Source: a virus. From it: a stretch of DNA of 38,790 bases. The position numbers were made by a program, and so were the translations under genes. Below, piece by piece: positions 1 through 9,536 of the stretch. Position 1 is the first letter of the stretch. Each line of letters begins with the position of its first letter. The stretch is from IMG/VR virus record IMGVR_UViG_3300013132_004958, positions 1 to 38,790 of that record, one strand, 5' to 3'. A model generated the notes under the pieces. That model made no database searches and had not been told where the DNA came from. It saw nothing but the letters and a program-made list of their open reading frames with translations.

Positions 1-1046
1 GATACACCTCCTGTATTACCTGCTATTGTTGCAGATGCGTAGGTAAAATCTGAGCCTCTAGAGACAATATTAATTTTACTGATAAAATTATTTACGGTAG
101 CATTAGAGGAAACGGTAGCATATGCAGTAGCATTAGACCCATCCCCAGTTACGATAATGTTTGGGGCGATAGTATAGTTAGATGTAGAGTCTGGTGAAAC
201 TGTAAATGCAGTATTTACAACTGCTACTCTATTACTACCGTTATAGTCTACTATTCTTCTTATTTGTCCGGAGCCAGCACCAGAAGATATGTAAAGTGCA
301 CTCCCTACATAAAAATCATTATTAGATGAGGCTGAGGCATTTAATCTATAAGTGGTGGTATTACCAACCATAGTTGGAATAGTTTCTCTTACATCATCAG
401 CCTGAAATTGACCTGTTAGAGTTGCTACGTAGTTTGAGCCAGTGTATTCTATTTTAATTACATCAATAGCACCTGAAACCGTGTTGCCAGCAACGTTAGC
501 GCTAGTTGCTACTGGCATATAATCATCTGTAGCAAACTTTTCAAATGTTGCTTCTGGAACCTTGTACATTAATTTCCAAGTGTACCCGTCGGCAGTAGTA
601 ATAAAATTACATGCACTTTCAGAAGTGCTTCCTCCAATACCTGCTGGGTCAACTGTAGAATTGGCACCTCTATTATTATCTAAAACTTTATAAACATAGT
701 AGGTAGCGCCACCATCAACGGCAACGTAAAAATCATTAGTAAAAATATCTACGTCTTGATCATCATATTGACTGTAGACTGTTCCTGACGCCCAGATCTT
801 TTTTGGTACTCCCATTATTACATCAGAAGCATTAATTTTTTTACCAAAAATTCCTTCTTCATATACATTAGTAACCACTTCTTTAATACTATCTCCGGGA
901 GTAGGTACCGGAGTATCACTGTTGTTAGCATACTGTGTGTGCTTAGACGCAACAACATAGTAGACATTATTAGCCGGTTCAGTGAGGGATTCAATGAACT
1001 GATCAGCTAAGTGTTGCTTAAATTTCTTTGTAACTAGTGTAGTCAT
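1..1046 (-). CDS. Baseplate wedge-like structural protein (gp8-like), 3' end outside window
   Basis: The reading frame is open from an ATG at 1046 to the left edge, so the C-terminus is missing. The visible part (about 348 residues) starts MTTLVTKKFKQHLADQF and contains a stretch TTADGYTWKLMYKVPE near residue 175. That DGYxWKxxY pattern is familiar from structural proteins encoded after gp6/gp7 in marine T4-like phages, often labelled gp8 or baseplate wedge. It is the last visible gene of the baseplate operon, 12 nt after the gp7-like gene. There is no Shine-Dalgarno sequence before the ATG; an AATAAATA box lies 6 nt upstream (separate entry). The CDS is well supported; the gp8 label is an inference from position and style. 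Confidence 0.75.
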   Translation of the reverse strand, partial: MTTLVTKKFKQHLADQFIESLTEPANNVYYVVASKHTQYANNSDTPVPTPGDSIKEVVTNVYEEGIFGKKINASDVIMGVPKKIWASGTVYSQYDDQDVDIFTNDFYVAVDGGATYYVYKVLDNNRGANSTVDPAGIGGSTSESACNFITTADGYTWKLMYKVPEATFEKFATDDYMPVATSANVAGNTVSGAIDVIKIEYTGSNYVATLTGQFQADDVRETIPTMVGNTTTYRLNASASSNNDFYVGSALYISSGAGSGQIRRIVDYNGSNRVAVVNTAFTVSPDSTSNYTIAPNIIVTGDGSNATAYATVSSNATVNNFISKINIVSRGSDFTYASATIAGNTGGV

Positions 1047-1052
1047 AATTAT

Positions 1053-1060
1053 TATTTATT
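1053..1060 (-). promoter_or_regulatory. Possible T4-type late promoter, leaderless
   Basis: On the minus strand the sequence is AATAAATA, then ATAATT, then the ATG of the gp8-like gene. It differs from the T4 late box TATAAATA at one position. The 6 nt spacing to the ATG equals that at gp4, and would place transcription start at or next to the start codon. AT-rich chance is a real alternative. Confidence 0.35.
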
Positions 1061-4000
1061 ATGAAATTATTACTGTGGAATTAACTAATAGTTGTACATT
1101 TGCAACAGGTAGGGTGGTAAGTCTACCAAAGTATTTTTTACCGGCAATATGTAACAGCTCTTTTAAAAGTTCTGAATATGTTTCTAAGGGAATACTTGTT
1201 CTTACTTCATAGGAATAATTTTGGTAGTAGTCACCATCTTGTAAAAACATACTATCATTTAAAAACCCCCTCACCGAAGAATAATATCCTTCTCCTACTC
1301 CTTGTCTTAATACATTTCCTTGTCCTGTTGCCTGCCTTACACCATCAAACGAATTAATTGTAATTTCTAGATCATCTTCATAACCAAAACCTGAACTTAC
1401 AATTTCCACAGACTGTATTGATCCGTTAGAAGCTACAACGTTAGCAGCAATATTAGCATTATCACCTACTGCTCTAGAAGACATATCTATTGCAGTACCA
1501 GTTACGTTTGCTTGAGTGCCGCTTGTCTTGCCAACCGCTATCTTATTTACCTCAAAATCAGTAAAAAGACTTGTTCTTTTTAGTCCGAGGGTTGTATTAG
1601 ATACTAATTTTATAACCCCTCTTGCAAGAGCAGAGGCGGTATAGGCTGATGTAGATTGAATAGTCACTGAACTATTAGTGGTAGTTCCTGTAAGGGTATT
1701 TCCAACGCCAAAAGTTCCTGAGTTGCTTGAAACGACAATTGTCCAAGAATTGCTACTTAAATCGTATGTTGAAGAATAAACAATACCATTACCGGTATTA
1801 GAAACACCATCATTAACATAAACAAATTCGCTTACTTCAAAGTTATTTCCTGTATTACCGGAGTAGTTGTTGGCCACTATTGAAATGGCAGGTGTATTAA
1901 TAGTTTGTTCAACTGCTTCACCTAAAACAAAACCCGGCCCGCTTTGAATGACGATATCTATTAGAATATCTTTCTTACCATAAGCAGCTACTTCTTTTTC
2001 AAGCGCCAATGCAAATGGGTTAGCATTATATTGTTCCCCGGGATTTAGCCCTGTTAGTGAAGAAATTGTTCCTATTGTTTTTGTGCTAAAAGTTAAAAGA
2101 TCAATTAACGGAAAAGTAATATCGCCTGACGGTAGTTTTGGAAACCCTAGAAAAGAAACAGGTACGAGACTAGCGCCTGTGCCGACCCCGGTTGCTCCTC
2201 CAGTTGAATTGACAATAGACACAGCAGGGGTAGAAACAATACCGTTACCTACGTTTGCTGAAAGAGTAACAGATAATATTACTCCAGATGCGTTTGTGGT
2301 AATAGATGCGTTTGCAGCCTCAAACGACCCTGCCCCTGTATTACCGCCACTAAATGTTACAATATTAGTATTATTATACCCGGTGCCTGCAAGTTCTATA
2401 TAAACTGAACTTAAATTGCCGTAGGTTGAATTTGCTCCAGTAATAATCATTTCCATATACTTAACAGAGTTTGCTCCGGGTCCATCGTTGTTAGCATTTA
2501 ATAAATCAGAACTAAGTCTTACATTTTCACTATTTTCAATAACACCAATGGAAAAGTCAGCGTTTTGACCCTGGTATATAACTATTGTATTAGCTGTGGT
2601 ATTAGTAGTAATACCTTTTATTTGTGTAATTGAATTAGCATAGAAAGTACTATTAACATTTATTAAACCAATCGTTGAGGAATTAGAGCCGATTACATTA
2701 CCGGTTGCAGATACGTCCGTGCATGAAACTGCAATTCCTCCTATATCTGACGCTACCAATATGGTTGTATTTTTGGAAGGTTCTCCTACCTTTATAACTG
2801 TATTTCCAAATGACCATCTGGTAGATGTAGTTAAATTAGTATCTACAAGTGTATAAGAAATTCCAGGAAACACACCATTACTAGAAGTTGTGATACTAAA
2901 AGTTCCTAGTTGTGTTGTGAGTGAAGAATTGCTGTAGACATTTACAACACTTGTGTTATTAAAAGAGCCGGAAATACTTCTTACAGAAATAAAATCTACA
3001 TTTGAATATGTAAATAAATTTTCTCTAGGAATTGCACCAATAACTCCTTCGGCACCGGTTGATTGTTGTTTGAGGTAGGTACCTACATGAATGCCGTTAG
3101 CGCCAATTGTTGCAGTATTAATTTCTAAAATTACGGTGTTAGATTTTGATTTTATTGTTCCAAATACATTATTAGTTCCAGCGGTCTGCTGCACTACTTG
3201 ATCACCAACCGAAAGTTCAGACCCTCCAAACGTTGCTACTAATGCTTTGTTTTTTTCGTAGAGAATTGTATTAGAAAAAACATTTCCTGATGATTGAGAA
3301 AGTATTAATGTCGCAGTGTTGGGGGTGGTGTTTAAGTTTTGAGTTACACCAACGCTAACAGAGATAGACGGTGTAGAAGTATTACCATTTAAAATTATAG
3401 TATTTTCTTCAAGCTCACCTGTTACATTGTTAAGTGAGAAAGAAAAGTTATTTTGAATTACTGTTTCAAATCTTTCAAAAGCTCCTACCGTATTACTAAT
3501 TGCTATTGTTTTTTCACTTACAAATGTATTAGCATCAACCGAATACCCCCAGCCGCCGTCTATAATAGTAAATCTTACTAGACCGGTAACAGAGTCCAGA
3601 CCAGTAACTCGAGCTAAGCCCTCCACCCCTTCTGGAGAGGTAAGTTTGACTATTTCACCAAGAGTGAATAATTCTCCACCTGTTGTAATATCTATGGAAG
3701 AAAGGGAGCCTACTATTTTTGGAGCATTTGCAATTAAGCCATCATCTAAAAGAGATTCACCTGTAAGAAAATTTCCTTTAACATTTGTAATATATGCAAT
3801 ATCAATTATCTTACCATTAATATTTCTAGTAATTACGTATTCGACAAATGCGGTTGCTTGAGAGATTGAGCCGGTAACCTGTTTACCTGGAAATATAATA
3901 TTTTTAAAAGATTGAGTTAGTTCTAGATAAGCCGGTACTACCCATGTGCCATCGGATGCTTTAAGAATATTATCGCCAGGGGTGTAAATTTGTACGTTGG

Positions 4001-4382
4001 CGCCATATACAAGTTTAAAAAGAAGATCTATTGATCTCTCAGATCCTTTCGATGTGAAAATATCTTGAGCTGCTTTAATAAGAGATCTTTGAGAGATGTT
4101 GGTAGAGGTCTGCACCCCTTTAAGATATTTTTCTTTAAAGTAAACAAGAAACCCTTCAAGGGTTTTATCTATGTCCCTGTAATCAAAAAGGCGTCTTAAA
4201 TGATAGTTAGGATTACCATCGGCTATAGTTTCCTCATCGTATGAGGAGTAGTCGGGATTATTTTCTTCAAGCCACTTATAATATTCTTCAACAAAAAGAA
4301 TAAAAAGAGGTCCCTGGTCTTTATAAAACTCAGGAAACTGAGACTCAATTAAAGGGGTAATATATTTTTCTACTAGTTTCAT
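1059..4382 (-). CDS. Baseplate wedge initiator, gp7-like (1107 aa)
   Basis: A very large protein following gp6, the place of T4 gp7 (about 1030 aa in T4). Residues 1-170 are a conserved-looking, charged and aromatic domain (MKLVEKYITPLIESQFPEFY at the start; a KGSERSIDLLFKLVYG segment near residue 115). Residues from about 180 to 1000 are Ser/Thr/Asn/Gly-rich beta-type sequence with recurring short G-T-N patterns, and the C-terminal 100 residues return to a charged, aromatic character. The ATG overlaps the gp6 stop by 4 nt (ATGA), so translation is probably coupled. Expected role: nucleates baseplate wedge assembly with gp53, gp6, gp25 and gp8. Length and synteny give the name; sequence similarity to T4 gp7 itself was not tested. 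Confidence 0.8.
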   Translation of the reverse strand: MKLVEKYITPLIESQFPEFYKDQGPLFILFVEEYYKWLEENNPDYSSYDEETIADGNPNYHLRRLFDYRDIDKTLEGFLVYFKEKYLKGVQTSTNISQRSLIKAAQDIFTSKGSERSIDLLFKLVYGANVQIYTPGDNILKASDGTWVVPAYLELTQSFKNIIFPGKQVTGSISQATAFVEYVITRNINGKIIDIAYITNVKGNFLTGESLLDDGLIANAPKIVGSLSSIDITTGGELFTLGEIVKLTSPEGVEGLARVTGLDSVTGLVRFTIIDGGWGYSVDANTFVSEKTIAISNTVGAFERFETVIQNNFSFSLNNVTGELEENTIILNGNTSTPSISVSVGVTQNLNTTPNTATLILSQSSGNVFSNTILYEKNKALVATFGGSELSVGDQVVQQTAGTNNVFGTIKSKSNTVILEINTATIGANGIHVGTYLKQQSTGAEGVIGAIPRENLFTYSNVDFISVRSISGSFNNTSVVNVYSNSSLTTQLGTFSITTSSNGVFPGISYTLVDTNLTTSTRWSFGNTVIKVGEPSKNTTILVASDIGGIAVSCTDVSATGNVIGSNSSTIGLINVNSTFYANSITQIKGITTNTTANTIVIYQGQNADFSIGVIENSENVRLSSDLLNANNDGPGANSVKYMEMIITGANSTYGNLSSVYIELAGTGYNNTNIVTFSGGNTGAGSFEAANASITTNASGVILSVTLSANVGNGIVSTPAVSIVNSTGGATGVGTGASLVPVSFLGFPKLPSGDITFPLIDLLTFSTKTIGTISSLTGLNPGEQYNANPFALALEKEVAAYGKKDILIDIVIQSGPGFVLGEAVEQTINTPAISIVANNYSGNTGNNFEVSEFVYVNDGVSNTGNGIVYSSTYDLSSNSWTIVVSSNSGTFGVGNTLTGTTTNSSVTIQSTSAYTASALARGVIKLVSNTTLGLKRTSLFTDFEVNKIAVGKTSGTQANVTGTAIDMSSRAVGDNANIAANVVASNGSIQSVEIVSSGFGYEDDLEITINSFDGVRQATGQGNVLRQGVGEGYYSSVRGFLNDSMFLQDGDYYQNYSYEVRTSIPLETYSELLKELLHIAGKKYFGRLTTLPVANVQLLVNSTVIIS

Positions 4383-6181
4383 TCTACTACAGGTATGACA
4401 GTTACATCAGTGTTTTTTTCAATAATTTTTATAATTGCATTTCTTGTTGCGGGTATATCTTTTATTAGAGGTATCACATGAATATGAATCCCTGTACCCT
4501 GAAAAGAAGATATATTTAAATTGTTTATAACAACTATTCCATTATCATAGTCAACTGTACCAATATTTTTTGCAAAAATAGGTGTGTTAGTTTCATTTAA
4601 ATTGTAGATGCCTATTGTGCTATCTTTATTATCCTGTATGACGCTTGTTGTTCCGTTATAAACAAATTTGGAAGAATAAATTGATTTAATACGCGTTTTA
4701 ACATAGTCTTCTTCTTCAGTATAAGATTCAATAAATTTTTCTAAACTAAATCCAAAATTTATTGTTGCACTATAATTAGTATTAAGTGTTGGTACTATTT
4801 CTTTGAATGGGTAGATATTTAAATCAATACCCAAAATGCTTGGATGGGCATTGTTAATCTCTTCGGCTAATTTACTATATCTTAGCGTTCTTTTAAAGTT
4901 ATTTAAGTTTACGGTATTATAATTACTAATAGCATTTTTTACTAAAGTCTCAATAGCTGAAGGGGCTAAAGAAGTAATATTAGTATTATAACGAACGTTA
5001 GATATTAGGGAAATATAAAGAAACTCTGGGTTAATTATTTCAGGATTAATTCCAATAGCCGCTCTTTTCTTAATAAATTCTTGATATCTATTTTTATCTG
5101 TTTGTGATGCACCGTCTCCAGTCTCTACATCTACTGCAATAAAGACTTTTCCAAATTGTGGTGGGTTTGCATCTTCTCCCCCAAAAGCTGATACTGCCTC
5201 TATTTCAGGAAAATTAGAAATTAAAATATTTTCATAGTCTGTAGTAGTGACAGCTCTATCCTGATTTTGATAAGATCTAGGGGCATTATATTTAATAGAT
5301 TCTATAGACTCACTTATACCTCCACCGGAAGCTTGCTGTTGAGTAGTAATTAATGAAATATTTGACTGCCCACTTATAGCACCATCAATAAAAAATTGAG
5401 AAGCACCGTTTGGTAATTCACCATTACATGTTCTATATTCGACTGCGATTACAGCTCCATTTTGTGGTCTTCTGCCAATTATATTATCACCAAACAATAC
5501 CTCGTATTGACCGTTTTCGGCTGCCTGAAGAAAGTAGATGTTTGAGTTTGCTGATTGACCGAGAAAAGAACTAGCTCTAGTGTGAGTAAAGGTGTTAGCT
5601 CCACTATTTTCAACTACTAGCACTGTTAAGCTTCTTGTATCTATTGTAGGGTTTGAAAGTACAAATCTTTGTGCTGTATTAGAAGTAGAATATACAAAGG
5701 AGTCAACAATATAAGAACCTTCATAAATTGAAAGCCCAGAAACGCTGACAACATTACTTGAATTTGCTGTAAGTACTAAATTTTCAGCTGATGAGAAGGT
5801 ATAGTTATTTGAGCCTACTTTACTAGTAAATGATGTGCCTTTAGGTACTAAAAGGGTAGATATACCGTTTACTGTGACTGTAAATGAAACTTTTGCTTCA
5901 GCTGATCTATAAGATCTAGGAATATAATTTAATTCTTTAGCATGAGAAACAACACTATCCCTGAGAGTAGCAGAGTCAAGAAACATCTCACTAGCCACCA
6001 TATTTAAATAAAAAGAATTTATATAGGTGTTATAAGCAAAAATATCTAAAAGTTGGTTAATATTTGACCCTTCATATTCGATATCTTTAAAGGGGGAGTC
6101 TGATCTTTTGAGATATTCTTTAAAATTAGACTTAAGCGTTGGAAAGTCTAATCCAGTAAGTTTGAGATTGGTATTAGCCAC
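4379..6181 (-). CDS. 6: Baseplate wedge protein gp6 (baseplate J family)
   Basis: 600 aa, close to T4 gp6 (660). The N-terminus (LDFPTLKSNFKEYLKRSDSP) and the segment DIFAYNTYINSFYLNMVASE are typical of gp6/baseplate-J proteins of marine T4-like phages. A central part around residues 290-350 carries APRSYQNQDRAVTTTDYENI, the conserved J-protein region. It starts at a GTG that overlaps the TAG stop of gp25 (TAGTG), with AGGA about 10 nt upstream. gp6 dimers form the backbone ring of the wedge and drive sheath contraction. Its position between gp25 and gp7 matches the T4 baseplate gene set. Confidence 0.93.
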   Translation of the reverse strand: MANTNLKLTGLDFPTLKSNFKEYLKRSDSPFKDIEYEGSNINQLLDIFAYNTYINSFYLNMVASEMFLDSATLRDSVVSHAKELNYIPRSYRSAEAKVSFTVTVNGISTLLVPKGTSFTSKVGSNNYTFSSAENLVLTANSSNVVSVSGLSIYEGSYIVDSFVYSTSNTAQRFVLSNPTIDTRSLTVLVVENSGANTFTHTRASSFLGQSANSNIYFLQAAENGQYEVLFGDNIIGRRPQNGAVIAVEYRTCNGELPNGASQFFIDGAISGQSNISLITTQQQASGGGISESIESIKYNAPRSYQNQDRAVTTTDYENILISNFPEIEAVSAFGGEDANPPQFGKVFIAVDVETGDGASQTDKNRYQEFIKKRAAIGINPEIINPEFLYISLISNVRYNTNITSLAPSAIETLVKNAISNYNTVNLNNFKRTLRYSKLAEEINNAHPSILGIDLNIYPFKEIVPTLNTNYSATINFGFSLEKFIESYTEEEDYVKTRIKSIYSSKFVYNGTTSVIQDNKDSTIGIYNLNETNTPIFAKNIGTVDYDNGIVVINNLNISSFQGTGIHIHVIPLIKDIPATRNAIIKIIEKNTDVTVIPVVE

Positions 6182-6609
6182 TATCGGATCCTGTTAAGAA
6201 CAAATTCTAGCGTGATTGGTTCTATTTTATTTATTACACTAAAAACAATAGTTAGTGCATATGCATTTTCTTCAGGCAGTGGTGAGGCAACCACGTTTAA
6301 TAAAGAAGCTCTAGGTTCATAATTTTCAATTGCATTTTCAACTAATCCAATTAAAGATGAAGTGGTCTGTGGAGTAATATTTTCAAACAGAATTTTATTT
6401 ACTTCACTGCCAAAATTTGGATTAAAAACTCTCTCACCTACATTTGTAAGCAGTAAGTTAATAATAGATTGCTTTACAGCGTCTTCATTAGTGACAGTTT
6501 GAACATCTTTTGTATCAGTGTTAAAGAATTGAGTAGTTAAAAAGTCTTGATATATTGTATCTTTTTTTTGATTGGGGGTGAACCTTTCAGCCCTTAAAAC
6601 AACTGCCAT
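6181..6609 (-). CDS. 25: Baseplate wedge protein gp25 (GPW/gp25 family)
   Basis: 142 aa against 132 in T4. It has the family hallmarks: a region around residues 45-75 reading NEDAVKQSIINLLLTNVGER followed by VFNPNFGSEVNKILFE, and a central VENAIENYEPRASL. gp25 links wedge to sheath and seeds sheath polymerisation. A good ribosome binding site (AGGAGACTAAA then ATG) supports the start. The stop overlaps the gp6 GTG by one base, and gp5 ends 2 nt upstream. No unusual features. Confidence 0.95.
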   Translation of the reverse strand: MAVVLRAERFTPNQKKDTIYQDFLTTQFFNTDTKDVQTVTNEDAVKQSIINLLLTNVGERVFNPNFGSEVNKILFENITPQTTSSLIGLVENAIENYEPRASLLNVVASPLPEENAYALTIVFSVINKIEPITLEFVLNRIR

Positions 6610-6610
6610 T

Positions 6611-7423
6611 TTAGTCTCCTATGAATACAGTACCTGAGCCGGACTCAATCTTATTAGATCCTACAGCGGACCCTGCATCGCCAGTATCAGCCGTATCACC
6701 AATTCTTGCAGCACCCATAGTTCCTCTATTAATATTGACTGTAGATCCGTTTATCACTACCGGCCCAGTAGCATTTAAAGTATAAGATCCATCTACTTGC
6801 GTATTTACGTTACCAATAACGTGTATAGTGTCATTTCCTAAAACAATCTTATAGTTGTCGTTAACTACTTTTTCTACTTTACGGCCCTCAAAGTTTATTT
6901 CGAAATACGTTCCAGAAGTATGAAAGAGATGTATGCGCTCTTTACCAGGGGTATCATCTATTTCGACAACGTGTCCTCGTTCAGTCCTTAGTACTTTATT
7001 GTACGGGTACCTGGCATCATACGCCGTCTGTGGCTCCATCGTGTCGTATGTTTTACTTATGTTATTAATCTCTCTAGCGGGTTCCGGAACGTCATGTTTC
7101 TGCTCATCATTGTTAGGAATTCCGTGAATAGTACCCATAATAACAGGCTGATTTGCATCATACCCATCCATAAAGAATCCTATTACAGTTGAGCCAACTG
7201 TAAGGCCGTTAGGAGATAGCCCAACCTTTTCGTGGCTTGGAAAAAAGGCTGGCATCATTATTGTTGCCCATGGAAGCTGATCTGTAGGCATTAATGCTTT
7301 ATTTTCTGAATGTAGGTTATAAACTCTGACCTTTACACGCCCTAATTTCTTAGGGTCTTCTCTATCTTCAACAACCCCTACAAACCAATGAAGTCCTTCT
7401 TGCCCTAACTGATGTGTTGTCAC
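6611..7423 (-). CDS. 5: Baseplate hub/spike gp5 lacking lysozyme, with PAAR-like C-terminus
   Basis: 270 aa, half of T4 gp5 (575). Residues about 10-110 are the gp5 OB-fold (HWFVGVVEDREDPKKLGRVK; QPVIMGTIHGIP). The T4 lysozyme domain is absent; the OB fold passes through about 60 residues to a short beta-prism-like segment (IVLGNDTIHVIGNVNTQVDG). Residues 234-270 read AARIGDTADTGD and end SGSGTVFIGD, which resembles a PAAR tip. It starts at GTG, with GGGAT upstream, inside a GTGA overlap with the gp27-like stop. Role: membrane-piercing spike on the gp27 ring. The OB-fold call is firm; the PAAR call is from motif reading. Confidence 0.88.
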   Translation of the reverse strand: MTTHQLGQEGLHWFVGVVEDREDPKKLGRVKVRVYNLHSENKALMPTDQLPWATIMMPAFFPSHEKVGLSPNGLTVGSTVIGFFMDGYDANQPVIMGTIHGIPNNDEQKHDVPEPAREINNISKTYDTMEPQTAYDARYPYNKVLRTERGHVVEIDDTPGKERIHLFHTSGTYFEINFEGRKVEKVVNDNYKIVLGNDTIHVIGNVNTQVDGSYTLNATGPVVINGSTVNINRGTMGAARIGDTADTGDAGSAVGSNKIESGSGTVFIGD

Positions 7424-8694
7424 TTGTATCCCATCCTCACGCAGTCCATAGAAATTTGATGCTTTGGTTTATAACCTTCTTCCATTGTAAGCATATGTCT
7501 AAGTTTTGTTATTAAGTAATTACCTGAATTTAATCTATCGTTGTTTTTCTTCTCTGTAGTACCTGAAGTCTCGGGTAAATTAAGCTGGACTAATTCACCC
7601 GCTGAAAGATAGTTATCACCATTAATTAACACTCTAACGGCATTTTGTGAAAGTAAGTTTGAAAATTCCTCTTTTATTCCCATACTAATATCAATAAAGT
7701 CATTGCCTTTAGTAAAATCTTTTGACATGAAGAACGTTTGCGAAATATTTTTTGATTCTTTTTCAATAAAAGCAGTGGAGTTAGGTAGCTTTGCTTTATT
7801 ATCAGCGGTGGTAAACTGTCTTGCTTTTTCGGCAAGTTTAAAGAGGGTTGTTTCTACTTGCTTTGAATGTATATCAAAAGACTTTACTTCATTAACAATA
7901 GAGCCCGAAGCAATTTTGTCTATAGAATTAAACTTACTTAAATGGTTAAATCTTAAAATATTTCTAAATGCATATTGCATTCTAGATTTATCCGAGCTTG
8001 TATCAGGCGCTCGTGTAAAGGTTCTAGTACCAATATCTTCTTTACCGTCCTTTAAAAGTTTTTCTATACTTTTAAACTGAACACCGTATTGATTTTCAAA
8101 AAATACAAATGTACCTCCGGATGGAAACTCTGCGCTAATTGCCCTTTGCTTTAACATATCTATTGCTTCAAAAGGGCTTAAATTAGGAATGGTAATTGGT
8201 ACCAGTCCTTTTGTTTTTTCTATTGATAGTTTAAAATCTTTAACTTGGCTGTCTTGAGAAATGTTTCTTAAAATGTCTGTTACTATATTATCAATAGTAT
8301 CATTATACGATTTTCCAACTGAGTTGCTAGCATTATAATAGTGTGTAGGTGATACTGCTTTAATGGTGTAGATAGAAGCCTTGCTTGATGGATGGGTGCC
8401 TGTGCCCTCAATGCTATAAACTAAAAATCCTTTTTTAGTTGAATTTTCTCTACCAGGTGTAAAATAAGAAACTGAAATAATTTCTTCACCGATTATAGGG
8501 TAGTCTTGTACTAGGTTAATAGAATCAACCATTGTTAATTCTAACAACATGGTTGGTTCATCTATATCTTCATAGATGTCCATGGAGAGTACTTGAGGTT
8601 TTATATTTACCTCAACCTGCTCCCCCGGTATACTCTTTTTAAGCATTATCTTTACAATCTCTACATCACCTGGTTCATAGTTTTTAATGCTCAT
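7420..8694 (-). CDS. Baseplate hub protein, gp27-like
   Basis: 424 aa (T4 gp27 is 391). It lies directly upstream of gp5, its structural partner. Residues 1-130 look like the hub tube domain (VNIKPQVLSMDIYEDIDEPT, then LLELTMVDSINLVQDYPIIG), and the middle contains IPNLSPFEAIDMLKQRAIS, typical of gp27/late-control-D type hub proteins. The C-terminus has the strand pattern GNYLITKLRHMLTMEEGY. Both ends overlap neighbours by 4 nt (ATGA at the start with gp53, GTGA at the end with gp5), so the three are probably translated in a coupled way. It would form the trimeric collar between the tail tube and the gp5 spike. Confidence 0.82.
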   Translation of the reverse strand: MSIKNYEPGDVEIVKIMLKKSIPGEQVEVNIKPQVLSMDIYEDIDEPTMLLELTMVDSINLVQDYPIIGEEIISVSYFTPGRENSTKKGFLVYSIEGTGTHPSSKASIYTIKAVSPTHYYNASNSVGKSYNDTIDNIVTDILRNISQDSQVKDFKLSIEKTKGLVPITIPNLSPFEAIDMLKQRAISAEFPSGGTFVFFENQYGVQFKSIEKLLKDGKEDIGTRTFTRAPDTSSDKSRMQYAFRNILRFNHLSKFNSIDKIASGSIVNEVKSFDIHSKQVETTLFKLAEKARQFTTADNKAKLPNSTAFIEKESKNISQTFFMSKDFTKGNDFIDISMGIKEEFSNLLSQNAVRVLINGDNYLSAGELVQLNLPETSGTTEKKNNDRLNSGNYLITKLRHMLTMEEGYKPKHQISMDCVRMGYK

Positions 8695-9536
8695 GATAAT
8701 AATTCTAACATCTGATCTTCTATTGTTGTGAGGTACTGACGATCAATTAACTTAATATGTTTACGAGACTCGTTAAGTTCATTTTCATAATCATAATAAG
8801 ATACGGGTTCCCAGTAGGCTTCTTCGTCAGCAGGTATTGCAGTGTAAATAGTATCTACATCGGAGCTTACTCTTGATTCACCAGAATCTTCAAACGTTAA
8901 TCCACCACCAGCTGTAAAAGTGTTTCTTATTCTAGAAACTACAACGGAGTTTGACTTAATAGCTAGAACATCTCCAGAAGCCGTTCCCTGTTTTACTCTT
9001 TCCCCAAGAATTATACCGGTGGTGCTAGTAGTAAGAGTAAGTTCTACTATTCTGTTAGTATCTACTATTCTATCCTCTTTTTTGCGCTCATAAGAACCTA
9101 TGGTATCGTTATACCCGTAAATGGGATTCCAATATTTTTTTCTGCCTGTTGAGAGGGCATTGTACCCGGAGACTGAAAGCATTGTATCGTCTTTATACCA
9201 GGCGTTTCTAAAAAAGGCAACTTTATTAAGAGACTTTTCTATAGAGCCATATTTTTTAATTATAAGCTTATTAAAATCATTAAGAGAAAGAGGCCACTCA
9301 TAATACGGATCAATTATTGAATTACTTAAGTATACCAACCATGCATACCTTTCGTCTTCGTAATATTTAAAGGCAATAGTATCTGGTCTCTCGCCCTCTT
9401 GAATAGTATAAGGATAAAAAACGGTAACTTGCTTTTCAACCGCTTCTTTAAATCTTACGCTTGTAATAATATTTGTTACAATATCATTATTGTAGGAGAC
9501 CGATCCTAGTTTGGTAAAGTAATTAAATAGTGACAT
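8691..9536 (-). CDS. 53: Baseplate wedge protein gp53
   Basis: 281 aa, longer than T4 gp53 (196). The N-terminal 110 residues carry the gp53 signature: VFYPYTIQEGERPDTIAFKY, a LysM-like fold, followed by YEDERYAWLVYLSNSIIDPY and YEWPLSLNDF. The extra middle part (about residues 160-235) is a small beta-rich insert (LTLTTSTTGIILGERVKQGT). The C-terminus (NESRKHIKLIDRQYLTTIED) is the conserved end. gp53 locks wedges to each other. The gene abuts gp48 (shared base at 9536) and overlaps the gp27-like gene by 4 nt. Confidence 0.93.
   Translation of the reverse strand: MSLFNYFTKLGSVSYNNDIVTNIITSVRFKEAVEKQVTVFYPYTIQEGERPDTIAFKYYEDERYAWLVYLSNSIIDPYYEWPLSLNDFNKLIIKKYGSIEKSLNKVAFFRNAWYKDDTMLSVSGYNALSTGRKKYWNPIYGYNDTIGSYERKKEDRIVDTNRIVELTLTTSTTGIILGERVKQGTASGDVLAIKSNSVVVSRIRNTFTAGGGLTFEDSGESRVSSDVDTIYTAIPADEEAYWEPVSYYDYENELNESRKHIKLIDRQYLTTIEDQMLELLS

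Noticed and set aside
2083-2403. Plus-strand reading frame inside the gp7-like gene
   Set aside because: Antisense shadow of the repetitive Thr/Asn/Gly-rich region; no promoter or ribosome binding site.
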